A DNA stretch of 21,521 bases from a virus: positions 1-21,521 of the IMG/VR virus record IMGVR_UViG_3300040801_006105; one strand, written 5' to 3'. This document shows positions 5,947 through 13,705 of this stretch, piece after piece. Position 1 is the first letter of the stretch. Each line of letters starts with the position of its first letter. Under the pieces are notes generated by a model. The model was not told the origin of the DNA and did no database searches. It saw only the letters and a program-made list of their open reading frames with translations. The translations under genes were made by a program, and so were the position numbers.

Positions 5947-7684
5947 TTACATTCTGCTCTTGAGTTGGTTGATATTGCTGCGAACTAAAAGGATTTTGTT
6001 GTTGTGGGTAGCTGGTTTCGTCAACAGGGTCATATTTTTGGCCGTAGCTAAACTCCTGAGATAGTAGATACAGAGCCTGATCGATCAACTCGACAACAGG
6101 TGCCCCCATGCTCGCACCCAAGGGCAAGCTTGGATCGGAGGGGTCAGGGACGTTTAACATTTGACCAAATAGACCAATCAATTGGTTGATTGCAGCAACC
6201 TTGTTTTGAGTCGTTCGATAGGAAAAATTCCCGCTTTGCATCTTAGCTATTTCTTTCTCGGTTTTATCCGGGAATAAAAAGCGTAAAACGTGTTCGGTAT
6301 TAATCCCTGCTTCCGCTAAGTTTCTACCCACAATTGATTTGTCGAGAATTTCCCTTGAAGTGTCGGGAAATATTTCAGCAGTAAATCGCCATTCTAACGT
6401 TCTATCCCCAGACGGAATCATCCCCATCACTCCCGGTGGAATTTTTCCCGCTTCTGCCATCTGCTGGATAAACTCGTCTCTGAGCTGCTCTGGGTATTCA
6501 AGCTTTTTAAAATCTTTTGATTTTGATTCTTTTAGTTTGACAAACAATGACTGCTTAAAAAGTTGCTCCTCAGCCATGATGACCATTTCAAAAAGCTTGC
6601 AAACCCCATAATCATATAAAGCTAAGCATTTTTTTCTCGCAGTCGCAGCAGTTTGACCGGATTTTATTTTCACCTCATAAGCAGTCGCACCCGATCGAAT
6701 CCCCAGCGGATCGGTTCCACCCAAAGCGGTATGCAGCTGCTCGCGGTATTCCCGCTGATATAAATTTTGGTCACCGCTTACGGGGTCACATTGAATATAT
6801 CCGACTCTTTCATCAGCACCAACACCACCCAAAATAGTTGCTACCCTCTCTCCCCCCTCCCACAAAAATCTTTCTCTGGGGTCGGATTTGTAAGAACTGG
6901 GGTAAAAGCCCGACTGGTTAACAATATTTGGGATGTGGCGAACGCTTCCAGCAGCTTCTAAAACCTCCCCGCGACTTCTAGTCGTTACCAAGGTCGGATT
7001 TGCAAACAGCGACAAATTTCTGTTAATCGTCGTCAGCATATCGTCATGACGCTCAAGTGGTTTTTGCAACCAGTGAAACTCGCTCGTTCCCGGTTGTCCT
7101 GGACGAGTAGGATGGTTCGGTACAACTACACAAGGAATAAAACCTAAAGTATTATCTACTACCTCTAGGTTCGCACCAATATGATTAACCAATCCTTTCA
7201 AGTCTGGCTTTTGATTCATGTCCCGACGCTCAATCTTATCCTTGGTAATATCGAGTTTTACCCATCGGCTTTCTTCCATCCCGATAGCCGATTGCACCTT
7301 GTAAGGATAAGCAATTACAACCTTTTCTAGCTCTCTGCCCCCTGGTTTATAATAAGCTTTGAATTCCGGATCGGGGTCGGATATACCACCGTGAAACCAG
7401 CTTATCTCGTAGGTATTGTTAGTAGGCCGTAAATAAAAACAAATCTCGCCACAACTAAGATATAAATCCCAGATGTAATCAAGGTAGAGGTCGAATCGGT
7501 TATTATGCCAAATCGAAGAAATTAACTTTTTTCTTTCCCCAGTTGGGTCTTGTACTGGGTAAACTTCGATACCTCTAGCACCAAACATTTTTAACTGAGC
7601 AAGATGATTTGCGACGATGAGGGACTCTCCCCCGCCGCTACCGTCTCGGTTAACAATTGCCTGGATAATTTCCTTGAGTGACAT
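5588..7684 (-). CDS. Phage portal protein
   Basis: 698 residues. It forms the DNA entry ring at one capsid vertex and is the docking site for the terminase. Evidence by eye: a segment LYLDYIWDLYLSCGEICFYL (about residues 61-80), as in portal wing domains; NRNLSLFANPTLVTT (about 221-235), the typical portal stretch before the crown; and SGATAYEVKIKSG followed by a long helix (about 333-375), the usual position of the long portal stem helix. The C-terminal 150 residues are Pro/Gln/Ser/Gly-rich, end in a Lys-Ser repeat (KSKSKSKSKR), and overlap the scaffold-like frame. Position directly after the large terminase supports the call. The ATG has no clear ribosome site; a GGGTAG-type promoter element lies 28 bases upstream. 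Confidence 0.75.
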   Translation of the reverse strand: MSLKEIIQAIVNRDGSGGGESLIVANHLAQLKMFGARGIEVYPVQDPTGERKKLISSIWHNNRFDLYLDYIWDLYLSCGEICFYLRPTNNTYEISWFHGGISDPDPEFKAYYKPGGRELEKVVIAYPYKVQSAIGMEESRWVKLDITKDKIERRDMNQKPDLKGLVNHIGANLEVVDNTLGFIPCVVVPNHPTRPGQPGTSEFHWLQKPLERHDDMLTTINRNLSLFANPTLVTTRSRGEVLEAAGSVRHIPNIVNQSGFYPSSYKSDPRERFLWEGGERVATILGGVGADERVGYIQCDPVSGDQNLYQREYREQLHTALGGTDPLGIRSGATAYEVKIKSGQTAATARKKCLALYDYGVCKLFEMVIMAEEQLFKQSLFVKLKESKSKDFKKLEYPEQLRDEFIQQMAEAGKIPPGVMGMIPSGDRTLEWRFTAEIFPDTSREILDKSIVGRNLAEAGINTEHVLRFLFPDKTEKEIAKMQSGNFSYRTTQNKVAAINQLIGLFGQMLNVPDPSDPSLPLGASMGAPVVELIDQALYLLSQEFSYGQKYDPVDETSYPQQQNPFSSQQYQPTQEQNVNGRSSTTNPSLYKPDDARGSIAAAGIPTEFPGFGASYEPTTGYPRSKADFSNPLPAPGGTVTGRVYANGGTGYQRPNPVPGLPADISVSPELWSIFQQQQSSDRTSSRTKSKSKSKSKR
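6324..6349 (-). promoter_or_regulatory. Candidate phage-sigma promoter P2 inside portal gene
   Basis: On the minus strand: ATTCTC (6344-6349), 12-base spacer, GTGGGTAG (6324-6331). It shares a 13-base core AATTGTGGGTAGA with the element at 4484-4509. It would boost transcription of the scaffold-like and capsid genes relative to portal and terminase. Confidence 0.38.
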
Positions 7685-7711
7685 ACAGCAGTTGTGATTG
7701 GCTATATGCTT

Positions 7712-7737
7712 CTACCCAGAGTTATAAAAGTAATTAT
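7712..7737 (-). promoter_or_regulatory. Weak candidate phage-sigma promoter P5 before portal
   Basis: On the minus strand: ATAATT, 12-base spacer, CTGGGTAG, ending 28 bases before the portal ATG. It matches the GTGGGTAG elements at seven of eight positions, but the upstream hexamer matches only four of six. Confidence 0.25.
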
Positions 7738-7778
7738 CCTACTCCAATCTCGCAATGCACAGAAATTATCCTATTCCA
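7732..7778. repeat. Imperfect 15-bp direct repeat upstream of portal
   Basis: AATTATCCTACTCCA at 7732-7746 and AATTATCCTATTCCA at 7764-7778, one mismatch, 32 bases apart (about three helical turns). They lie in the short gap between the portal gene and the 89-residue gene, next to a candidate promoter, so a regulator-binding site is possible. Confidence 0.6.
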
Positions 7779-7784
7779 GCCAAT

Positions 7785-8054
7785 CTAAATGGTAATCCTA
7801 TGAGATGTAATCCTTATAGAAAAGATTTTCTCTACCATTATGAAAAAGTGGTTTTTCTCTATGAGAGAATTTAAAGATATTCCGATAATTCCTTTCTTGA
7901 TTAACTCTCCAGCAATAGCTCTCAAGCTTATATTTATCTTGTTTGTTCCCTCTGCGCTTATAGCCTCGATGTACGTTTCATCAATGTTTTCTGCTTTTAC
8001 TAGTCGAATATTTTGGTTATCCGTAGTTAAAGTATTTAATTCATAGATTTTCAT
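7785..8054 (-). CDS. Hypothetical 89-residue protein between terminase and portal
   Basis: The ATG at 8052-8054 overlaps the stop of the large terminase gene (TGATG) and has a clear ribosome site, GGAGG seven bases upstream; an upstream in-frame TTG is less likely. The protein starts MKIYELNTL and contains a beta-rich N-terminus, a helix near residues 44-55 and a hydrophobic/basic C-terminus. No known motif or confident membrane segment was seen. Because it is coupled to the terminase gene it is probably expressed with the packaging proteins. Function not recognised. Confidence 0.65.
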   Translation of the reverse strand: MKIYELNTLTTDNQNIRLVKAENIDETYIEAISAEGTNKINISLRAIAGELIKKGIIGISLNSLIEKNHFFIMVEKIFSIRITSHRITI

Positions 8055-9508
8055 CAACCAACCTCCAATTTTCTTCTACCAATTAATCCTTGAAGACAAT
8101 AGACAACTGCATCAACACAGTCATCCTTGTCCATCGATCCAAAATTAATCAACTCGTCAACCAACCGCGACAAGTCACGGTACTGGTTAAATATAACCAA
8201 ATTATTTTGAAACAAACCAGATACACCACGCAACCGCTGTAACTTATCCCCTTTAGTAGTTGGCTGCTGGTAGGTTAAGTTAAAAATCTGCTTCTCGTTG
8301 ATTAGGTAATGAACAAAATCCCCTTTCAATGACGACTGATACGCAACGGATTCAGCGGATAAAGTCATGGGTAGCTCCTCCCACTCCTCCCAGAGTTCAA
8401 TAATTTGATCGAGCTTCTCGATGTTCCCAGACCACCTACCTCGACGAATATCTAAGATGTAAAATTTATTTCCAATTCTCCCCCCCAACACAAACACCGT
8501 GTAGTCTGCTTTTTCCTTCAAAGAAGACGCTAAATCACCACCAATGCACAGCGAGTCAAACCGTTCGGGAATATCGCCATAATGAATCCAACTAGGATCA
8601 ATACTAGTTTCGCTAATCCGAGTTATTTTGTTTTGATACTGGAAGCTAAAAACAATCGGGTTCTTTTCACGAATCTCCCGCAACTCTTCAATACTAAATC
8701 GCTCTTTCCAGTAACTTTCTTCTTCCCCAGTTATTGGATTCTCAACAATTGCACTTTGCACCAATCGCTTCCACTTCTTAGCTAGTGTAAATTTTGTAGA
8801 GTGAATATCGTTAGCTGAGAAAATTGTCCCGATATCCAGCTTTCTTCCTCCCGGCACTAACGTAGGCTCCAGAGCCTCATCCCAATTGGTTTCAATCTTC
8901 TCGCGAACGTCGGGATTCTTGATACTCTCACTATTTTTAATAACGTCATCACCTACAATCAGATGCGATCGCCGAGAAGTAATCGAACCAGTAATGCCGG
9001 TAGCATAAAACGTATAGTCGGAATCCAAGGAAGTCACGCCAGCAAAGTCTTTGCGGATTTCCCAGTCAGTATCACTCCATCTTTTACCTGGCAATATATG
9101 CGGGAATATTTCTCTATACTTATCGCTCTCGATAATACGTTTGATAATCCGACTGCGGGACAAAGCAACCGATTCGGAGTAGCTAATATAAATAATTTGA
9201 ATTGACGGGTTATGACCAATTGCCCACGCCACAAATAGCGCAATCCAAGTACTTTTAGCTGAACCCCTGGGAGCTAAGATGTCAATGTCTTCGCCAGCAA
9301 TTAAACTCAAACATTGAGAATTTTTCCCTGTTACCAGCGCGTCAATCCATTCCTGGTGATGCCTTGCTGGTGCCTTGTCTGCGACATACTGACCAAAAAA
9401 ACCCAAATTATTCCTAGCCCGAATTGCGTCAGGAGAAGCCGTTTGAATCGTAGCTTCTCGACTCATCTCCCTTGCCCGCATTCTGTAGGGCAACCACAGT
9501 TTAGCCAT
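8054..9508 (-). CDS. terL: Terminase large subunit (packaging ATPase and nuclease)
   Basis: 484 residues from the ATG at 9506-9508. It drives ATP-powered DNA packaging and cuts the concatemer. The ATPase has a Walker A-like APRGSAKST (residues 79-87) and a Walker B strand HLIVGDD (182-188). The RNase H-like nuclease has the expected acidic residues: Asp325 in CIGGDLASS, Glu386 in the AES segment and Asp462/Asp463/Asp466 in KDDCVDAVVY. Length is normal for the family. The start overlaps the small terminase stop by eight bases; a TTG six bases further upstream is possible. It lies directly downstream of a candidate small subunit and upstream of the portal gene, the classic packaging order. Confidence 0.93.
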   Translation of the reverse strand: MAKLWLPYRMRAREMSREATIQTASPDAIRARNNLGFFGQYVADKAPARHHQEWIDALVTGKNSQCLSLIAGEDIDILAPRGSAKSTWIALFVAWAIGHNPSIQIIYISYSESVALSRSRIIKRIIESDKYREIFPHILPGKRWSDTDWEIRKDFAGVTSLDSDYTFYATGITGSITSRRSHLIVGDDVIKNSESIKNPDVREKIETNWDEALEPTLVPGGRKLDIGTIFSANDIHSTKFTLAKKWKRLVQSAIVENPITGEEESYWKERFSIEELREIREKNPIVFSFQYQNKITRISETSIDPSWIHYGDIPERFDSLCIGGDLASSLKEKADYTVFVLGGRIGNKFYILDIRRGRWSGNIEKLDQIIELWEEWEELPMTLSAESVAYQSSLKGDFVHYLINEKQIFNLTYQQPTTKGDKLQRLRGVSGLFQNNLVIFNQYRDLSRLVDELINFGSMDKDDCVDAVVYCLQGLIGRRKLEVG

Positions 9509-10064
9509 TTTCAATCTTGGCTATAGCAGACCTAGAAGCTTCTTTGAGTGGTGCCTCAAACGGGGTATCTTTGAAGATTAACTGTAACTCTTGTAGCACC
9601 CGATAAGCCCCTGCTATCTCCAATTCCCTGCGATCGCGCAAATATTTCAGCCCATTAACTTCAGAAGCACAAGCTCGAATTTCCCTTGATAACTGCGGTA
9701 CAGAAGATAGCAGATGGGAAAACTGCACCTCCTCTAAATCTTTGGCTTCAATAGCTACTAGTAGGTTGTCAATCAGGTTTGCATTGACCACTAGCAACTT
9801 TTCTAGGGCATCTTGTATCTCAACTCCGGTAAAGGCTGAAGTTAGCATATTAAATCGTTTCGCTTCAGCCCCTACGGGAAAATTTCTCCTATACCAATTC
9901 TGTACGGCAGTTTGTGAGACTTGATAACCCCAATCTTCTAGTAGTTGACGAATCGCTGTAGTGTTGCGGTTATACCTGCAAAACTCGTCAAACTCCTGTA
10001 ATCGGTCAGCGTCCATTTCCGACCGAATCTTATCTACTTTATGCTGTGGGGTATTTCTCGACAT
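9501..10064 (-). CDS. terS: Terminase small subunit-like protein
   Basis: 187 residues. The N-terminal 60 residues look like a DNA-binding helix-turn-helix (DEFCRYNRNTTAIRQLLED, then SQTAVQNWYRRNF). The middle and C-terminus (about 75-180) are helical, suited to oligomerisation. This plan resembles the small terminase family of Mu gp27 type (DUF3486), and the gene sits immediately upstream of the large terminase with an eight-base overlap. It would recognise phage DNA and hand it to the large subunit. The ATG has no evident ribosome site. Family resemblance is from pattern memory; the context is strong. Confidence 0.75.
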   Translation of the reverse strand: MSRNTPQHKVDKIRSEMDADRLQEFDEFCRYNRNTTAIRQLLEDWGYQVSQTAVQNWYRRNFPVGAEAKRFNMLTSAFTGVEIQDALEKLLVVNANLIDNLLVAIEAKDLEEVQFSHLLSSVPQLSREIRACASEVNGLKYLRDRRELEIAGAYRVLQELQLIFKDTPFEAPLKEASRSAIAKIENG

Positions 10065-10082
10065 ATTGGTAGATAACGGGAA

Positions 10083-10583
10083 TTAACGCCCACCTCTGAA
10101 CACAGACATTGCTGCACCGCGTTCCGACTCCTGCTGTCGCTGCTTCAGTCGCTGCTGCAATCCCGCGAATTCATTCTGTTGTTTGAATTCGTTGCCCTGT
10201 AACCGTTCCTGTGCTTGTTGTTGCGCTAAATCCCTACGCTCCGAACTCGCTAAGGAATCCCCTTGAATTGTTCTATCTTGTTCAAAAGTTTGACGCGACA
10301 AGTCTTTGTCGAACCCAAATTGGCGGTTCGCTTCTTGGTCGCGATAACGGAACGCTCGCGAAGCGTTGTCTTCGGCTTCTCGCTGCCGTTGCCCAAATGC
10401 CGTCTCCCAAAGTTCCTTTTGGTTCGATAAAGTGTTTTGCCAGACACTTGTATTATTCCCGGAAGGTTTTGTCTCTATTTGAACTTGGGTCGATCCGTTG
10501 CTTCTTAATTGGCCGTTAACCCAGCTTCGCCCTAAGTGGTCTGTAAAATTCTGCCTGCCGTAGCTGTATTCCGGAGTTGCCAT
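10083..10583 (-). CDS. Q/R-rich helical virion-operon protein
   Basis: 166 residues from the ATG at 10581-10583, chosen because GGAGGTGG lies five bases upstream and the start shares bases with the upstream stop (TAATG). An in-frame ATG 15 bases earlier is less well placed. The N-terminus (1-60) is polar and Gly/Asn/Ser-rich. From about residue 60 to 155 it is a long Gln/Arg/Glu helix without Cys or clear hydrophobic core (for example RDLAQQQAQERLQ). It resembles its upstream neighbour and the protein at 4581-4988. Such sequences are seen in internal or ejected virion proteins, but the position before the terminase is unusual for them. Function not recognised. Confidence 0.65.
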   Translation of the reverse strand: MATPEYSYGRQNFTDHLGRSWVNGQLRSNGSTQVQIETKPSGNNTSVWQNTLSNQKELWETAFGQRQREAEDNASRAFRYRDQEANRQFGFDKDLSRQTFEQDRTIQGDSLASSERRDLAQQQAQERLQGNEFKQQNEFAGLQQRLKQRQQESERGAAMSVFRGGR

Positions 10584-11245
10584 TAAAACCACCTCCACGA
10601 AGATTGTCCTGGACTGCCGCCAAATATAGATTGATATATGGAAGTTTGCTGTCCTATTCTGGCTAGTCTTTCTTGTGCTTGTTGTTGTGCTTGTTGTTGT
10701 TTGAGGGTTGCAGCATTATTTTGTTGTTGTGTGACAATAGATGCGTTGTATTTCCTTGCATCAGCGTGCTTTTGCTGCTCGTATTGTGACCTCAGTCTTT
10801 GTGCTTCATCGCTAGCAGAATAATTACGAACAGATGTGCTAGCTGTAATCGTTTTATTACTGCGCTCTAGTTGCTGCTGTCTAATTGCGTTGTTTAAATC
10901 AATCTGCTTCTGGTTCGCATAAGAAGAATCCGAGATTTTATTCGTTGCCTGAGTTTTGCGAATCTCTCTGTTCGCAGAGTTTTCAGCGTTTTGATTCGCT
11001 AATTGATTCCCTCTCAAAGCATCTTCGTTAGCCCGCGATCGCGTTTGATCGAGCTGCTGAAAATCTACCTGGTAAGGATTTGATTGATATTGGCTTTGAT
11101 AATTTTGCGGGGATTCGTAGGGAGCAGGGGTAGAGTAATAACTTTGTTCTCCTTTGTTAGACATCGCATCAGAAAAAGATTTGAGCGATTTCGCTAAGTC
11201 ATTCCAAGTTCGTTGTTGTGCGATAGAGTTTACGCTAGTAGCCAT
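10583..11245 (-). CDS. Q/N-rich helical protein, first gene of virion operon
   Basis: 220 residues. Residues 30-65 are Tyr/Gln/Pro/Ser-rich and disordered-looking; residues 65-200 are Gln/Asn/Ala/Arg-rich helix, with RSRANEDALRGNQLANQN resembling the FANEDARMQQG segment of the protein at 4581-4988. There is a short Gly/Ser/Trp tail (PGQSSWRWF). It is the promoter-proximal gene of the operon; a candidate phage-sigma promoter lies 29 bases before the ATG. No ribosome site is obvious. The next gene starts within its stop codon. A virion-internal or assembly role is inferred from composition and position only. Confidence 0.65.
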   Translation of the reverse strand: MATSVNSIAQQRTWNDLAKSLKSFSDAMSNKGEQSYYSTPAPYESPQNYQSQYQSNPYQVDFQQLDQTRSRANEDALRGNQLANQNAENSANREIRKTQATNKISDSSYANQKQIDLNNAIRQQQLERSNKTITASTSVRNYSASDEAQRLRSQYEQQKHADARKYNASIVTQQQNNAATLKQQQAQQQAQERLARIGQQTSIYQSIFGGSPGQSSWRWF

Positions 11246-11274
11246 TTTTTAACGAGAAAGCAACTAACTGATAA

Positions 11275-11300
11275 CTACCCACTAACCCCGTATTAAGAAT
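11275..11300 (-). promoter_or_regulatory. Candidate phage-sigma promoter P1 of virion operon
   Basis: On the minus strand: ATTCTT (11295-11300), 12-base spacer, GTGGGTAG (11275-11282), ending 29 bases before the ATG of the first virion-operon gene. The -10-like part resembles the GGGTAT element of SigB/SigF-group sigma factors, and the gene for such a sigma lies 330 bases away in the opposite direction. Confidence 0.45.
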
Positions 11301-11305
11301 TAGGA

Positions 11306-11512
11306 ATGAGAATTACGGTTCTCGGAAGTAATCTTTTTACTATTAAAATGAAAGATTTTACAGTATTGGTATTTGGCATCATCCTTGTAAATATTAGTTT
11401 TTGGTTTTGGTCTTACGCCATAAAAGGTTTTGATAGTTTTTCCTGGATGACTGGTTTCATTTCTGCAATATGTATATATGGCTCGATTTTGAACTTTTTA
11501 CACCGAAAATAG
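11306..11512 (+). CDS. Small two-helix membrane protein
   Basis: 68 residues with two predicted membrane helices: about residues 18-37 (FTVLVFGIILVNISFWFWSY) and 46-64 (around SWMTGFISAICIYGSILNFL). It lies between the divergent virion operon and the sigma gene, on the sigma strand. TAGGA directly abuts the ATG, so an in-frame ATG at 11348 may be the true start, though it too lacks a clear ribosome site. Its upstream region overlaps promoter P1 on the other strand. Function unknown; it could be a holin-like, superinfection-exclusion or cargo protein. Confidence 0.5.
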   Translation: MRITVLGSNLFTIKMKDFTVLVFGIILVNISFWFWSYAIKGFDSFSWMTGFISAICIYGSILNFLHRK

Positions 11513-11629
11513 GGTTCAAAAATTTTCAGACACTTGGATTATCGTACCCTCCCCCTCAACTCAGCTAAAAAAAAGGTTCTATTGCATGGGTAAGTGGGAA
11601 TAATAAGCGAGTGTTGTTGGATTCTTGAT

Positions 11630-12247
11630 ATGAAAAGCTTGGAGTCAAAAATTTTCTTGGAATATAACTATTTAGTAAATCCGATTGCTCGAAAATTTGC
11701 GCTGAGAAATCAAATGCCCTATGAAGACTTAATCCAAGTCGGAAATATTGGTCTTGTTAAAGCTATTCGTAGTTTTGATTCTCAGCAAGGAGAGATGAAA
11801 CCTTTTGCTCGAAGATGCATTGAGCGGGAAATTTTCCACTATGTCCGCGATCGCAAACGGCTGATAAAAATTTCCCGATCTTTAAAGGACTTGTATTTTG
11901 CTGGAATAAAGTTAAAAGAATCCGGTGCAGCAGATAAAGTAGTTGCTTTTAAACTAGGAGTGACAGCAGAGAGGTGGAGGGAAGCTGTTGACGCAATGTC
12001 AATGCCAGTCATCAATCTTGAAACAGTTTATTGTCCTATAGAAACCAACAACTTTAATGATTGTGTGTCAGTACAACCACCTTCCAAACTATCTGCCGAA
12101 GAACTACAGCTAGCTCGAATGTTCTGGATCGAGAATCTCAGTTTGAAGGATATTAAGTACGAGGCAAGTAAGATGGGATTTTGCGGAAACAAGGTCAAAA
12201 CTGTTCTACAGCAAATTGCGCTCAAGGCTAATTTTGCTTTTCAGTAA
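11630..12247 (+). CDS. Phage-encoded sigma-70 family factor (SigB/SigF-like region 2)
   Basis: 205 residues from the ATG at 11630; a GTG at 11594 gives a 12-residue longer form. Residues about 14-78 form sigma region 2: LVNPIARKFALRNQMPYEDL, then QVGNIGLVKAIRSFD and FARRCIEREIFHYVRDR. The last resembles the region 2.4 helix of group 3 sigma factors (SigB/SigF type) that read a GGGTAT-like -10. Regions 3 and 4 are degenerate; the C-terminal part (about 165-205) may be a shortened region 4 helix-turn-helix. It probably directs host RNA polymerase to phage promoters. The gene is divergent from the virion operon and convergent with 12228-12518, overlapping it by 20 bases. A weak GTTCTA-N12-GTGGGAAT element before the ATG could make it autoregulated. 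Confidence 0.75.
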   Translation: MKSLESKIFLEYNYLVNPIARKFALRNQMPYEDLIQVGNIGLVKAIRSFDSQQGEMKPFARRCIEREIFHYVRDRKRLIKISRSLKDLYFAGIKLKESGAADKVVAFKLGVTAERWREAVDAMSMPVINLETVYCPIETNNFNDCVSVQPPSKLSAEELQLARMFWIENLSLKDIKYEASKMGFCGNKVKTVLQQIALKANFAFQ

Positions 12248-12518
12248 CTTCTTTTATTTCGTCCATACATCGTTTGAATTTGTGCGCTACTGCTTCACGG
12301 ATTCCGTGTAATTGGTAATCGACAAACTCTTTCCTATCTTCCGAAGAGCTTTTCGTAACAGCTATATTAATTTCCAATTGATTTAATTTGGCATCACGGA
12401 TTGCCATTTCAGAATCAATATATTTATAGATAGCGGTTTTCATTTCCGCTATCTGCCAGACTATGGCACCAATAGATACTAATGGTGTTAATAATTGTGC
12501 TAACTCAATAATTTTCAT
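12228..12518 (-). CDS. Small membrane protein with coiled-coil tail
   Basis: 96 residues. An N-terminal membrane segment (about residues 6-24, LAQLLTPLVSIGAIVWQIA) is followed by a charged helical tail that would sit on one side of the membrane. Its 3' end overlaps the end of the sigma gene by 20 bases on the opposite strand, and its start overlaps the upstream gene by 14 bases. One-membrane-helix proteins of this plan occur as holin partners or spanin-like proteins near lysin genes, and the lysin gene is nearby but divergent. Function not recognised. Confidence 0.55.
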   Translation of the reverse strand: MKIIELAQLLTPLVSIGAIVWQIAEMKTAIYKYIDSEMAIRDAKLNQLEINIAVTKSSSEDRKEFVDYQLHGIREAVAHKFKRCMDEIKEVTEKQN

Positions 12519-12732
12519 ACTGCATTTTAATCAAAATATTTATAATCCATTTCTCATCAATCTCGGATAAAAGTAATTTAATTCTTTTCCATATTTTTTT
12601 AATTTCTTCTTGAGTGTAAAGTACACTCAAGAGGTTAATAGACTCAATTGCTTGTAATTCATCTTTTTTTAAAACAGCATTACAAAGAGACATGGCTGCC
12701 CAGTCACCGCCATAAACATCTGAGTTTTTCAT
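12505..12732 (-). CDS. Hypothetical 75-residue helical protein
   Basis: Short soluble-looking helical protein with a Trp-containing N-terminus (DVYGGDWAAMSLCNAVLKKD) and a Leu/Ile/Lys-rich second half. It is co-transcribed with the small membrane protein downstream (14-base overlap) and divergent from the lysin operon. No ribosome site, motif or family recognised. It may be a small regulator or early phage protein. Confidence 0.5.
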   Translation of the reverse strand: MKNSDVYGGDWAAMSLCNAVLKKDELQAIESINLLSVLYTQEEIKKIWKRIKLLLSEIDEKWIINILIKMQYENY

Positions 12733-12807
12733 TTTTAAATTTTGCTTTAAAAATATTTATTTTATATTTATAAATTTTGGCTTTTCTTAGTTAATTCTTC
12801 ATCAGTG

Positions 12808-12832
12808 ATTCTTCCTAATCGAAAGTGGGTAG
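12808..12832 (+). promoter_or_regulatory. Candidate phage-sigma promoter P3 of lysin operon
   Basis: ATTCTT (12808-12813), 11-base spacer, GTGGGTAG (12825-12832), 30 bases before the lysin ATG. It is the same element as P1 of the virion operon, so lysis and virion genes may be switched on together. Just downstream lies AGAAAAG-N8-CTTTTCT (12831-12852), an inverted repeat that could form a leader hairpin. Confidence 0.45.
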
Positions 12833-12862
12833 AAAAGGTTAAAAGCTTTTCTTAATTCATTT

Positions 12863-13705
12863 ATGGAAATCACGAGCAAAGAATCTACGGTTTTAAAATT
12901 AATTAACAAGCCAAGCAAGCAATTAACACAATCTGAGAAAACTTACGTTAAAGCAGAAGAGGTTTTACAGATTAAATCGATCGCTCTTGATAAGTACAAA
13001 CACGCAAAAGTAACTTTAAGTAGCGGTAGATTGTTTAATGAAAAACTACAAGACGATGGTTACGTTTATCTACCTGACTGGGTTGTTCCTTATGCGGTAC
13101 TACCCCGGTCAATTAAGCTAGACGTTGATTACTACTATCAAATCGATAACTCCACAAATCTTTTTGGAACCGGACACAGGCAATGCAAGTTGACCTGCTC
13201 CGCTATGCTAGCTCAACACCTGCTCGAATTATTTGGATTAAAGGACTTGAAGCAGCGACAACAGGAGGGCGGTTTTAGAGAGCCAGAAAGCGTGTATGCA
13301 AAAATTATGCGTCCTTACGGGGATACTATTTACAATACCCCCCATGTAAAAGCGCTCAGTGATTTAGGAATTAAAGCGCATTATTCTAAGAGTTACGAAT
13401 TGGAAGACCTCATAGACGTACTGCTTTGCAATGTTCCAGTACCGATTTCGGTTGATTATAAATCGGGGGGACACATTATTTTGGTGGTGGGTTATGACCG
13501 AGATAAGAAGACTTTTTTGGTACATGACCCCTATGGAAGTCGAGCAGGTGCGGCTCACCGCTATAGCGATCGCAGTCCATTAGCAGGTAAGTACGACACT
13601 TACTCATGGGGCTTGATGGAGGAAATCTATACCAAATACTGGAACCGTCATGCGTTGATTGCGACTGAGGTAAACGGGAAAATTACCGGAACTAGCTTGC
13701 TGTGA
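12863..13705 (+). CDS. C39-type cysteine peptidase, probable endolysin
   Basis: 280 residues. The core matches the C39-like peptidase fold (Peptidase_C39_2). Gln93-x-Asp95-Asn96 precedes the candidate nucleophile Cys108 (HRQCKLTCSAM); then come His204 in SGGHIILVVGYD and Asp222 in VHDPYGS, completing a Cys-His-Asp triad. Residues about 30-80 look like a small beta domain that may bind the cell wall. No signal peptide is present, so a holin would be needed for export. Place in a plus-strand operon with a small membrane protein, under a candidate phage promoter, supports a peptidoglycan-cutting lysin. A virion maturation peptidase is the alternative. The start is ATG without a strong ribosome site. 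Confidence 0.7.
   Translation: MEITSKESTVLKLINKPSKQLTQSEKTYVKAEEVLQIKSIALDKYKHAKVTLSSGRLFNEKLQDDGYVYLPDWVVPYAVLPRSIKLDVDYYYQIDNSTNLFGTGHRQCKLTCSAMLAQHLLELFGLKDLKQRQQEGGFREPESVYAKIMRPYGDTIYNTPHVKALSDLGIKAHYSKSYELEDLIDVLLCNVPVPISVDYKSGGHIILVVGYDRDKKTFLVHDPYGSRAGAAHRYSDRSPLAGKYDTYSWGLMEEIYTKYWNRHALIATEVNGKITGTSLL

Noticed and set aside
7840-8046. 68-codon hydrophobic plus-strand frame
   Set aside because: Lies fully within the minus-strand 89-residue gene, which has a strong ribosome site and couples to the terminase gene.
12780-12854. Direct repeat CTTTTCTTA before the lysin gene as an attachment site
   Set aside because: The repeat is short and AT-rich, lies far from the integrase core, and no second copy marks a prophage end in the window.
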